A DNA stretch of 64,000 bases from Amycolatopsis eburnea (GTDB taxonomy: Bacteria; Actinomycetota; Actinomycetes; Mycobacteriales; Pseudonocardiaceae): contig NZ_RSEC01000059.1 of assembly GCF_003937945.1 (NCBI RefSeq), forward strand, positions 169,422-233,421. The letters run 5' to 3'. The translations under genes were made by a program, and so were the position numbers. Shown in pieces: positions 43,818-50,679 of the stretch. The notes under the pieces were generated by a model. That model was not told where the DNA came from and ran no database searches. It worked only from the letters and a program-made list of their open reading frames with translations. Within the stretch, counting starts at the first letter, position 1, and every line of letters begins with the position of its first letter.

Positions 43818-44720
43818 ATGGGATCGATGATGCGGGACTTCGACCTCAACCTGGTCCGGACGTTCGTGCTGCTCTACGAGACCCGCAGCGTGACCGCCAC
43901 GGCGGAGTCCCTGCACGTCACGCAGCCGACGATCAGCTACAGCCTGCAGAAGCTGCGGCGCCGGTTCTCCGACGAGCTGTTCCGCCGCACCGGCAGCGGC
44001 CTGGTGCCCACGACGACCGCCCGTGCGCTCTACGAGCCCCTGCACAGCGCGCTGTCCGGGATCGAGACGGCGGTCAGCGGCGCCTGGTCGTTCGACCCGT
44101 CGACCGCACGGGCGGCCTTCACGCTGTGCCTGTCCGACCTGGGGGAGATCTCCCTGCTGCCGCGCCTGATCGCCGCGCTGCCCTCGCGCGCGCCCGGTGT
44201 GACGCTGACCGTCCGCCCCCTCGACGTCGACCGCGCCGCCGACCAGCTCGGCCGCGGCGAGATCGACGCGTTCATCGCGTCCCCGCTGATCAGCTCCCAG
44301 CGCGTGGCGCGCGTCCCGCTGTTCTCCGAGGGCTACCTGGGGATGGTCGCGTTCGACCACCCGCGGCTCGGTTCCCGGGTCGACTTCGCCGCGCTGGCGG
44401 CCGAGCGCCACGTGACGGTGTTCGGCCCGACCGGCCACGACGGCCCGCGCCGCGCGCTGGAGGCCCACGGCCTGCTCGACCGGGTGGTGCTGGAGGTGAC
44501 CCGCTTCGCCGCCTTGCCGTACCTGGTCCAGGACGGCGAGCTGGTGGCGATGGTCCCGCGCCTGGTGGCGGAGGTGTTCGCGGCCGAGCACCGGGTCCGC
44601 CTGTTCGACCTCCCGATGGACGTCGAGCCGGCGCAGGTGTCGGTGTACACGCGGCACACCCACGCCCGCAGCCCGGCCCAGCACTGGCTGGTGACATTCA
44701 TGCGCGAAGTGCTCGGCTGA
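43818..44720 (+). CDS. LysR-family regulator of the benzoylformate operon
   Basis: A 300-aa protein. HTH segment SVTATAESLHVTQPTISYSL; sensor domain follows. The 86-base gap to the divergent benzoylformate decarboxylase gene contains ATAAATG and CGTTCATAGAT, a possible T-N11-A LysR site. ATG 43818; ATG 43830 is an alternative. The family response to an aromatic acid or aldehyde is expected. Confidence 0.88.
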   Translation: MGSMMRDFDLNLVRTFVLLYETRSVTATAESLHVTQPTISYSLQKLRRRFSDELFRRTGSGLVPTTTARALYEPLHSALSGIETAVSGAWSFDPSTARAAFTLCLSDLGEISLLPRLIAALPSRAPGVTLTVRPLDVDRAADQLGRGEIDAFIASPLISSQRVARVPLFSEGYLGMVAFDHPRLGSRVDFAALAAERHVTVFGPTGHDGPRRALEAHGLLDRVVLEVTRFAALPYLVQDGELVAMVPRLVAEVFAAEHRVRLFDLPMDVEPAQVSVYTRHTHARSPAQHWLVTFMREVLG

Positions 44721-44853
44721 TTTAACAGACATTTTTCTTCGCGCCCCTTTCCCGCCGAAAGATCTGGGCCGAACGTGTAGTGCTTGGTGCGGAACCGATC
44801 CAGTGCTGCCTAGTGTCGATCACGGTCCTGGAACCGAACTAGGGAGGAATCCG
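44721..44853 (+). promoter_or_regulatory. probable promoter region of the atropopeptide operon
   Basis: 133 bases, AT-rich near 44723-44740 for this genome. TAGTGT at 44811-44816 matches the streptomycete -10 form. GGAACCGA occurs twice (44791 and 44830), a possible regulator or ECF-sigma element. The Shine-Dalgarno GGGAGG at 44842-44847 lies six bases before the GTG. No gene. Confidence 0.35.
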
Positions 44854-44931
44854 GTGAAGCTCGTCCGGCTGGTCAAGAAAGCGCTTCCCAAGAAGAGCCT
44901 GAAGGCGTACGCCTGGTACGGCTGGATCTGA
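44854..44931 (+). CDS. atropopeptide (tryptorubin-type) RiPP precursor, 25 aa
   Basis: A 25-aa ORF. A cationic leader (VKLVRLVKKALPKKSLKAY) is followed by the aromatic core AWYGWI at residues 20-25. Tryptorubin A, the founding atropopeptide, has the core AWYIWY; the AWY-x-W frame is conserved here and the ring-forming residues Trp21, Tyr22 and Trp24 are in place. The last residue is Ile instead of Tyr, so any linkage through that side chain must differ. GTG start, GGGAGG upstream, then a hairpin and the P450 gene 58 bases on. No separate protease or transporter is present, consistent with the known minimal clusters. It was too short for ordinary gene callers. Confidence 0.82.
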   Translation: MKLVRLVKKALPKKSLKAYAWYGWI

Positions 44932-44937
44932 TCACCC

Positions 44938-44974
44938 GGCCGGTCCCGCTCACCGGGACCGGCCCCTTCTTCTT
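44938..44974 (+). terminator. 11-bp GC hairpin with T-rich tail between precursor and P450
   Basis: Arms GGCCGGTCCCG (44938-44948) and its complement (44954-44964) with a CTCAC loop, then CCTTCTTCTT. The layout of a leaky intrinsic terminator: abundant precursor mRNA, less P450. The P450 ribosome binding site GAGGAG follows immediately. Confidence 0.6.
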
Positions 44975-44989
44975 GAGGAGCCCCGGAAC

Positions 44990-46042
44990 GTGGTCATCGC
45001 CCGCGCGCCCCGCACGGTCGTTTTCGCCCCTCGTCTCGAAAAACTGCTCGCGGAGCACCGCGGCGACGGCGTTTTCCGGCTCGAGCCGGACACCATCGGA
45101 ATCGCGGACCCGCCAACGATGGACGCGGTGCTCCGGGCGCGTCCGGCCAACGCCGAAGAACGGCCCACCTTCAAGCCGGTGCTGGGCCGCCGCGTCACGC
45201 GCACCGAGTCCGCCGCGCTGATGCAGGCACTGGGCGCCGACGTCCGGGCGGCGCTGAAGCGCCCCGCCGGCCGGCCCGATCTCACCGGCACCTGGCCGGA
45301 CGTCCCGCACGACTACCTGCGCCGGCTCGTCTTCGGCCCCGAGACGCGCCGCTTCCGCGTGCTCGTCGACCGCCGCCTAGAGCTGACGCCGAAGCTGACG
45401 TGGTCGGCGGTCACCGCGGGTGCGGCACTCGTCCGCCCGCCGGCTCCGGGCACTCCGCTCTCCGCACTCGCGCGGCAGGTCGTGGCCGCCGACAGCCTCG
45501 CCGAGCGGCGCTTCCGGATGTACCTCTACCGCCGTGTCGCCGCGCCGATCTGCTTCACGGTGGCCGCACTGGTCACCAGCGCCGTGTGGCTCGGCGCGCC
45601 GTTCGACGACGACGTCCCGAACGAGCACGTCATCCACGAGGCGCTGCGGCTGCTCCCGCCGTCGTGGAACATCCTGCGCGTCCGCTCGCCCGAGTTCACC
45701 GCCGTCGACCCGCGGATCGGCGCCGGGGACGACGTCCTGCTGCTGCCGCTGCTGAGCCACCGGTCACCGGAGCTCTGGGAGGCACCCGACGAGTTCCGGC
45801 CCCGGCGCTGGGCCGGGCTCGACCCGGACACCCACCCCGGCTACCTGCCGTTCGGGCACGCGAACGAGCGCTGCTGGGGCCGGCACCTGGTGCTCCCGCT
45901 GGCGAGCGGGCTGCTCGACGTCGTCCGCGCCGAAGGCCTGGTCCCGGACCCGCGCCGGACCCGGGCCCGCGTCGAACTCGACGGCCTGCTCGAGCCGTCC
46001 GGCGTGCGCGTCGTCAGGCCGCCGAGCAGCGGGCGCCGTTGA
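44990..46042 (+). CDS. cytochrome P450, atropopeptide-core cross-linking enzyme
   Basis: A 350-aa P450, shorter than the usual 400. Heme-ligand loop FGHANERCWG with Cys295; K-helix E-x-x-R as Glu217-Ala-Leu-Arg220; PERF-like EFRPRRW. The I-helix (CFTVAALVTSAVW) lacks the usual acid-Thr pair, as in several peptide-cross-linking P450s. The enzyme would join aromatic side chains of the AWYGWI core by C-C and C-N bonds, using a ferredoxin system encoded elsewhere. GTG 44990 with GAGGAG nine bases upstream. The 3' end overlaps the convergent CBM2 gene by 29 bases. Confidence 0.85.
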   Translation: MVIARAPRTVVFAPRLEKLLAEHRGDGVFRLEPDTIGIADPPTMDAVLRARPANAEERPTFKPVLGRRVTRTESAALMQALGADVRAALKRPAGRPDLTGTWPDVPHDYLRRLVFGPETRRFRVLVDRRLELTPKLTWSAVTAGAALVRPPAPGTPLSALARQVVAADSLAERRFRMYLYRRVAAPICFTVAALVTSAVWLGAPFDDDVPNEHVIHEALRLLPPSWNILRVRSPEFTAVDPRIGAGDDVLLLPLLSHRSPELWEAPDEFRPRRWAGLDPDTHPGYLPFGHANERCWGRHLVLPLASGLLDVVRAEGLVPDPRRTRARVELDGLLEPSGVRVVRPPSSGRR

Positions 46043-46775
46043 GCGCGAACGCGGTGGGCGCCGGGTTGCCGTGGTCGAAGGCGCCGTTGAAGCCGAAGCT
46101 GACCTTCGCACCCGGGGCGAGGGTGGTGTTGTAGGACGCGGCGGTGATGGTGACCCGGTCGCCGGTCTGGGCGAAGTCGCCGTCCCAGCTGTGGGTGACC
46201 CGCTGGCCGGCGGGGAACGTCCAGGTGAGCGTCCACGGCGAACGCGTTTCGCCGCTGTTGTTGACGACGGTGACACCCGCGGTGAAGCCGTCGTTCCACT
46301 GGTCCGGCACGGAGTAGCGCACGGTGCACCGCACGGGCTCGGCGGTTTCGGCCGGAGCCGCCGCTTTGGCCGAGGACGTCTGCCGCAGCACGGTGGGGAT
46401 CGGCGTCGGCGGCGGAGCCGGCTTGGGCGCCGTCGTCGTCGAGCGCGGGGTCGTCGTCGCGGGCGCGAGCGACTCCGCGGCCGTCGCCTGCCGCCCCGGC
46501 CGGTTTTCGGACGTCACCGCGATGAGCACGAGGCTGCCGAGCACCACGACGGCGCCGCCGAGCGCGGAGACCCACCGGATCCGCCGCCCGGCCCGCTGCT
46601 GGTGCGCCGCGGCCTCGCGCGCCCGCTGCTCGAGGCGTTCGCGGTAGCCGTCGCCGGTGTCTTCCTCGCGGACGATCGCGGCTTCGGGCTCGCGGGCGAG
46701 CGAACGCGGGGTCGCCCCGGTCTCCCGGAGCAGCTCGGCGACCGAGATCGCGTCGTCGTCCCGCCGCCGACCCAT
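46014..46775 (-). CDS. membrane-anchored protein with C-terminal CBM2-like domain
   Basis: A 253-aa protein. Cytoplasmic charged N-terminus (about 1-68, including ISVAELLRETGATPRSLA), one helix (about 70-90), a Pro/Thr linker (100-145), and a C-terminal cellulose-binding-like domain (150-253): CTVRYSVPDQWNDGFTAGV and SPWTLTWTFPAGQRVTHSWD, matching CBM2 Trp positions. No catalytic domain. The design (a cytoplasmic tail, one span, a glycan-binding sensor head) suggests a regulatory or wall-sensing role. ATG 46775, GGAGG upstream. Confidence 0.8.
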   Translation of the reverse strand: MGRRRDDDAISVAELLRETGATPRSLAREPEAAIVREEDTGDGYRERLEQRAREAAAHQQRAGRRIRWVSALGGAVVVLGSLVLIAVTSENRPGRQATAAESLAPATTTPRSTTTAPKPAPPPTPIPTVLRQTSSAKAAAPAETAEPVRCTVRYSVPDQWNDGFTAGVTVVNNSGETRSPWTLTWTFPAGQRVTHSWDGDFAQTGDRVTITAASYNTTLAPGAKVSFGFNGAFDHGNPAPTAFALNGARCSAA

Positions 46776-46932
46776 CCGAAAACCTCCCGTTCTGCGGCCC
46801 GACCGGCGAATCCTAGGAACCCGCGGCGGCCTTGTAAACCGCGTGCACGCCGCGTGCACGAGACGGTGACAGCGGGGGAGTTCCCTGGGGTCGTGGCCGG
46901 ATCACCCCGGCCGGGATCCCAGGAGGTTTCCG

Positions 46933-47635
46933 ATGACCGAGCAGAAGATCATCGCCGTCGTCGGCGCGACCGGGCAGCAGGGTGGCGGGCTGGCCGCGCG
47001 CGGCACTTACCTCGTCACCGCGTTCTGGGAGTACAACTCCGTGGAGCGCGAACAGCGGCAGGCCCGCGCGATGGCCGGGCTGCGGCACGTGATCTGGTCG
47101 ACCCTGCCCGACACCCGGCAAGGCCGAGGCCGAGGCGTTCTTCGTCGAAGTGGGCGTGCCCACGACGTTCCTCTCGACGACGTTCTACTTCGAGGCCTTC
47201 GTGGACTTCTTCCGCCCGGTCCGCGACGCCGACGGCGTCCTCGCGCTGCACCTGCCGATGGCCGACGGGCGGCTGCCGGGCATCGCGGCCGAGGACATCG
47301 GCCGGACCGCGTTCGGCGTCTTCGCCCGCGGGCCCGAACTCGCGGGGGAGACGATCAGCATCTCCGGCGAGAACCTGACCGGCGAGGAGTACGCGGCGGC
47401 GTTCGCGAAGCAGCTCGGCACCGACGTCGTCTACCGCCCGATGACCGTCGAAGACCTGCGTGCTTCGGGCGCTCCCGGCGCCGACGACCTCGCGAACATG
47501 TTCTTCTACTACGCCGAGCACGAGAACGTGTTCGCCGGCGCGCGCGACCCCGAGGCCGTGCGGCGGCTGAACCCGCGGCTGCGGGACTTCGCCGGCTGGC
47601 TCGCCGACCACCGCGACGCGTTCGGAGAGCTGTGA
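46933..47635 (+). pseudogene. NmrA/HSCARG-type NAD(P)-binding protein, broken
   Basis: Frame 1 opens with MTEQKIIAVVGATGQQGGG, the NmrA Rossmann motif, but the next segment ARGTYLVTAFWEYNS belongs 50 or so residues further on in intact relatives. It then runs to a frameshift near 47112. The remaining domain continues in another frame (GKAEAEAFFVEVGVPTTFL from 47117 to the stop at 47635). At least one internal deletion and one frameshift are thus needed. Non-functional as a full-length NmrA. Confidence 0.75.
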
Positions 47636-48231
47636 TGGAGTTCGGGATCTTCGGGGGCCCGGCCTTGATCATCACGGCCCGCCGTCGCCTATACGGCCTC
47701 CCACACGCCCACTGGACCAAGCTGGGCGGCCTGACCCCACCGGATTCGGTGCCCCTGCTCGTGCGCCTGATCGGCCGCGACCGCGTGGCCCAGGACCCCC
47801 AGGCGTCGCAGACGCTGGCCACCCGCACGGCGGGCTTCCCCCAGGTGATCCAGGCGGTGGCAGCGAGACTGACGGCCCGCCCGGCGTGGACGCTGGCGGA
47901 GGCCCTGACCCGCCTGGGCCGCCCGGCCCCAGGAGCGCCGGTGACACCCCCCGGAGTGCTGGGCGATCGAGAAGCCGTACGAGTCGGCCCTGGCCCAGCT
48001 GACCCCGGCCCAGTCGAGGGCGTTCAGCCTGCTGGCCTCCCCAACCCCGTTCTCGGTCGCCACGGCTGCCTCGGTCTCGGAACTGCCGTTGGCTGACGCT
48101 GCCGTTTTGCTGGAGTCCCTGGCGGACGTCCATCTGCTGGAGCCGTTCGGCACGAACTGTTACCGGTATGAGGGGCCGTTGCTGATGTTCGCCCTGGGCC
48201 GGCGGGCTGAATCGATGCAGGTGGGGTGAAA
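47635..48231 (+). pseudogene. AfsR/SARP-like NB-ARC region, broken
   Basis: Residues such as PLLVRLIGRDRVAQDPQASQ and VIQAVAARLTARPAWTLAEA match the C-terminal part of the STAND ATPase in AfsR/SARP regulators. The homology continues in a shifted frame from about 47957 (CWAIEKPYESALAQLTPAQS, then LLESLADVHLLEPFG) to the stop at 48231. The N-terminal DNA-binding, BTAD and Walker parts are absent. It starts one base into the NmrA stop; both are decay products next to the tRNA. Confidence 0.65.
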
Positions 48232-48320
48232 CTTGACGATCTTGCCAGAGGGGGTGGGGAAGCGGATGTGCACCCCCCTGAACGAGGGGGCGGGGTGGCC
48301 GTATACTCTTTCTTCAGCAG

Positions 48321-48404
48321 GTCCGAGTGGCGGAATGGCAGACGCGCTAGCTTGAGGTGCTAGTGCCCTTAACGGGCGTGGGGGTTCAAGTCCCCCCTCG
48401 GACA
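48321..48404 (+). tRNA. tRNA-Leu (anticodon GAG)
   Basis: Acceptor arm GTCCGAG (48321-48327) pairs with CTCGGAC (48397-48403), discriminator A 48404. Anticodon loop TTGAGGT with GAG at 48354-48356; a long variable arm (GTGCCCTTAACGGGC) and T-loop GTTCAAG support tRNA-Leu. CCA is not encoded. A TATACT at 48302-48307 is a good -10 element. Confidence 0.95.
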
Positions 48405-48795
48405 CTTACCATAACCCCACATGTGCGGATCGAGATTAGCCTCGATCCGCACATGTCGTTTACCGGGGTGGTAGGTGGCCTGCAGCTGTAGCTGGCGGTA
48501 GACCTCGCGTTTGCGGACGGGGTCGGCCGCGGCCAGCACCTTCCGGATGTCGCCGAGCCGCTCGACGAGGTCGCGGATCTGGTCCTTGCTCAGCCGCTCC
48601 GCCTTCGGTTTCACCCTCACGCGCGCCTTCGCTTCCACCCGTCGCGCCTGGGTCTCGGTGATCCATCCGGTGACCAGCTGGCCGTCGGCCCCGGCTTCGA
48701 GTGCGGCGCGGTGGCGTTCCAGGGCGCGGTCGCATTCGGCGACGAGTTTCTCGGCTGCTGCGGCGGCGGGATCGACGTCGAGCTCCGGCTGTGCG
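48369..48795 (-). pseudogene. serine recombinase C-terminal stump reading into the tRNA
   Basis: The minus-strand frame from about 48795 reads PELDVDPAAAAAEKLVAECD, VTGWITETQARRVEAKARVR, LSKDQIRDLVERLGDIRKVL, REVYRQLQLQATYHPGK and VRIEANLDPH, a typical large serine recombinase C-terminus. The catalytic and DNA-contact domains are gone. The frame continues through MWGYGK into the 3' half of tRNA-Leu and stops at 48369. This fits an element that used the tRNA 3' end as its attachment site. Confidence 0.78.
48419..48456. terminator. 16-bp perfect hairpin after tRNA-Leu
   Basis: Arms ACATGTGCGGATCGAG (48419-48434) and complement (48441-48456), loop ATTAGC. Fourteen bases past the tRNA, so it probably ends the tRNA transcript. 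It also encodes part of the recombinase remnant (frame RIEANLDPHM). Confidence 0.6.
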
Positions 48796-48810
48796 GCACT
48801 CGCCGGTGCG

Positions 48811-48900
48811 GCGTGGGAGGTCTACCTCACGTCTCCGGAGGCCCAGCCCGATCCCGGGACGTGGCGCACCGAAGTCGTCCAGCCTTACCGGATCCACTGA
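48811..48900 (+). pseudogene. truncated C-terminus of a GyrI-like effector-binding domain
   Basis: The frame AWEVYLTSPEAQPDPGTWRT followed by EVVQPYRIH to the stop 48900 matches the end of GyrI/MerR-type effector-binding domains (EVYLTDP-x-PDP-x-x-WRTEL). Upstream of 48811 the frame is antisense to the recombinase remnant, so the gene was cut here, near the junction of the lost element. Confidence 0.6.
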
Positions 48901-48921
48901 GCCGTCCGCGCCTCGACAGGG

Positions 48922-49428
48922 TCAGCCGCGGGGCCCTTCCGGCGCCGGTGCGCTGCTGAACTGGCCCTGCCAGGTGGCCTGGGCGCCGGAGTCGCCGATG
49001 CGGTAGATGTCGAAGACCGCCGCGCCGGCGGCCGCGATGGACAACACCGCGACCACCACCGTGACCGCCGTCGAAGCCGGGGCCAGGAACGTGCGGCCCG
49101 GGCGCCCGGTCTCCCGGCGGCGCCACCACACCAGCAGGGCCAGCACCGCCACCGGGAGCGCCACCCAGATCGCCGTGTCGCCGAGCTCGGTGTGGGTGTG
49201 CACCAGCGGGGTCCGCGCGACGCGCCGTTCGAGCCATTCGCCGGCGTCGGTGGTGATCGGGACCAGGACCACGACGAGAACCGACAGGATCGCGTTCGGG
49301 CCGGCGAGCTTGGCTCGCGCGGCCGGCCACAGCGCGCTGAGGACCAGGAGCAGAGCGGACAGCGGGAGCAGCACGACGATCGCGTGCACGAGCAGGATGT
49401 GGGCGGGCAGGCCGTTGACGGTGGTCAT
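48922..49428 (-). CDS. DUF2231-like membrane protein
   Basis: A 168-aa protein with about four helices (residues 7-30, 46-66, 92-110, 124-146). The start, MTTVNGLPAHILLVHAIVVL, and the HTHTELGDT segment match DUF2231, a family of small membrane proteins often near redox genes. Last gene of the downstream minus-strand redox cluster, 43 bases after ApbE. ATG 49428. Confidence 0.8.
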   Translation of the reverse strand: MTTVNGLPAHILLVHAIVVLLPLSALLLVLSALWPAARAKLAGPNAILSVLVVVLVPITTDAGEWLERRVARTPLVHTHTELGDTAIWVALPVAVLALLVWWRRRETGRPGRTFLAPASTAVTVVVAVLSIAAAGAAVFDIYRIGDSGAQATWQGQFSSAPAPEGPRG

Positions 49429-49471
49429 GATGTCCTTTGTGGAGGGATGTGGGGCCGGGGCGCGGACTTCC

Positions 49472-50209
49472 TCATGGCGCCCGGGCGAGTGCCGCGACCT
49501 CGTAACCGGGGGCACGGGTGGCCACCCATTGCTCGACGTCCTGGCCGCCGCGGGCGAAGGCGGCGGTGGCGAACACGTCGGCCCACAGGAGCGTCGGCCC
49601 GGTGACCGTGACCGCGAGCAACCCACCGGGGTGGGTGCCGGTGTGCGGGTCGACGATGTGGCGGCCGCGGGCGGCTGTTCCGGACGTGGCGACGCCGCCG
49701 GTGCGAACGTCGAGGATGGTCAGAAACGCCGCCGGTTCCGCGGGGTCTTCGATCGCGACCCGCCACGGTGGCGCGGCCGTCACGCCGACCCGGGCGGCGA
49801 TGTCGCCGCCGACGTTGAGATGGTGGTCGAACCCGCACAGTCCGGCGAGGTGCGCGGTGGCCGTCTCGGTGGCCCAGCCCTTGACGAGCCCGGACGGGTC
49901 GAAACCGCCGGGCAGCCAAGCGTCGAAGTAGCCGTCAGTGCGTTCTCGTGCCTCGTCGCACAGCGCCAGGACTTCGCTGAGCCACGGGTGCCGGTCGCCG
50001 CGGGCGAGCTCGCCGCGGCGGAGGGCGCTGACCTGGCTGTCCGGCCGGTAGGTGCTGAACAGCTCGTCGACCGACCGCAGGTGCCCGAACACCGCCGCCA
50101 CGGCCGGTTCGACGGCGGGATGGGAGTCGATGCGCCGGCCGCGCAGGTGCAGGCTGGCCTGGGTGCCCATGACGGGCCGCGTCCAGGACCGCCGGGGTGC
50201 GGTCGTCAC
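49472..50209 (-). CDS. apbE: FAD:protein FMN transferase (ApbE)
   Basis: A 245-aa flavinyltransferase. Motifs: FAD- and metal-site LNVGGDIA, and TSGTAARGRHIVDPHTG. Start VMGTQASLHLRG. It covalently attaches FMN via phosphoester to a Ser/Thr in the FMN-binding protein encoded immediately upstream (four-base overlap). No signal peptide is seen, so the reaction site (cytoplasm or membrane face) is unclear. Confidence 0.9.
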   Translation of the reverse strand: MTTAPRRSWTRPVMGTQASLHLRGRRIDSHPAVEPAVAAVFGHLRSVDELFSTYRPDSQVSALRRGELARGDRHPWLSEVLALCDEARERTDGYFDAWLPGGFDPSGLVKGWATETATAHLAGLCGFDHHLNVGGDIAARVGVTAAPPWRVAIEDPAEPAAFLTILDVRTGGVATSGTAARGRHIVDPHTGTHPGGLLAVTVTGPTLLWADVFATAAFARGGQDVEQWVATRAPGYEVAALARAP

Positions 50210-50664
50210 CGGTGGGCCTGGTCGATCGCCGACTGCAGGGATTGCTGGTAGCCCTCGGAGGTGTAGGTGGCGCCGCTGACCGTGTCGATCTGCGCGCTCT
50301 GGGCCTGCAGGGCTTCCTGGTTCAGTGCCGGCACGGCCGCGGAGTTGATCCGGACGTCGCGGCCGCTCTCCTGCGGGTAGTCTATCGCGTCCGCCGCGGT
50401 GATCCGGCCGCCGACGACGGTGATCCGGACCTGGACCGGACCGTACCGGGTGTCGGCGGGGTCACCGGTGAACGTCCCGTCGCCGCCGGCCGAACGGCTG
50501 GGCGTCGGCGGACTGGTGGTGAGCGGGCTCGCCGTGCGGAACGGCTGGGTCCCGCCGGCCGTTCGGCCCGCGGCGACCGGCGTGGCGTCCGTGCTCGTGC
50601 GGTAGCTGAACAGCAGCACGACCACGGACACGGTCGCCGCGGCGGCGATGGCGATCCGGCGCAT
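50206..50664 (-). CDS. FMN-binding domain protein, ApbE substrate
   Basis: A 152-aa protein. N-terminal membrane anchor or signal (MRRIAIAAAATVSVVVLLFS), a Thr/Ser/Pro linker, and an FMN-binding domain (70-152). The covalent flavin site VSGATYTS fits the D/S-G-A-T-x-T pattern used by ApbE. It would shuttle electrons at the outer face of the membrane, reduced by the oxidoreductase encoded upstream. ATG 50664; 15 bases after the oxidoreductase stop. Confidence 0.88.
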   Translation of the reverse strand: MRRIAIAAAATVSVVVLLFSYRTSTDATPVAAGRTAGGTQPFRTASPLTTSPPTPSRSAGGDGTFTGDPADTRYGPVQVRITVVGGRITAADAIDYPQESGRDVRINSAAVPALNQEALQAQSAQIDTVSGATYTSEGYQQSLQSAIDQAHR

Positions 50665-50679
50665 CGGGAGTTTCCTTTC

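Noticed and set aside
48369..48418. Reading the recombinase frame tail as a real protein end (CPRGDLNPHA)
   Set aside because: That segment is the antisense of tRNA-Leu. It is commonly mistaken for coding sequence; treated as remnant only.
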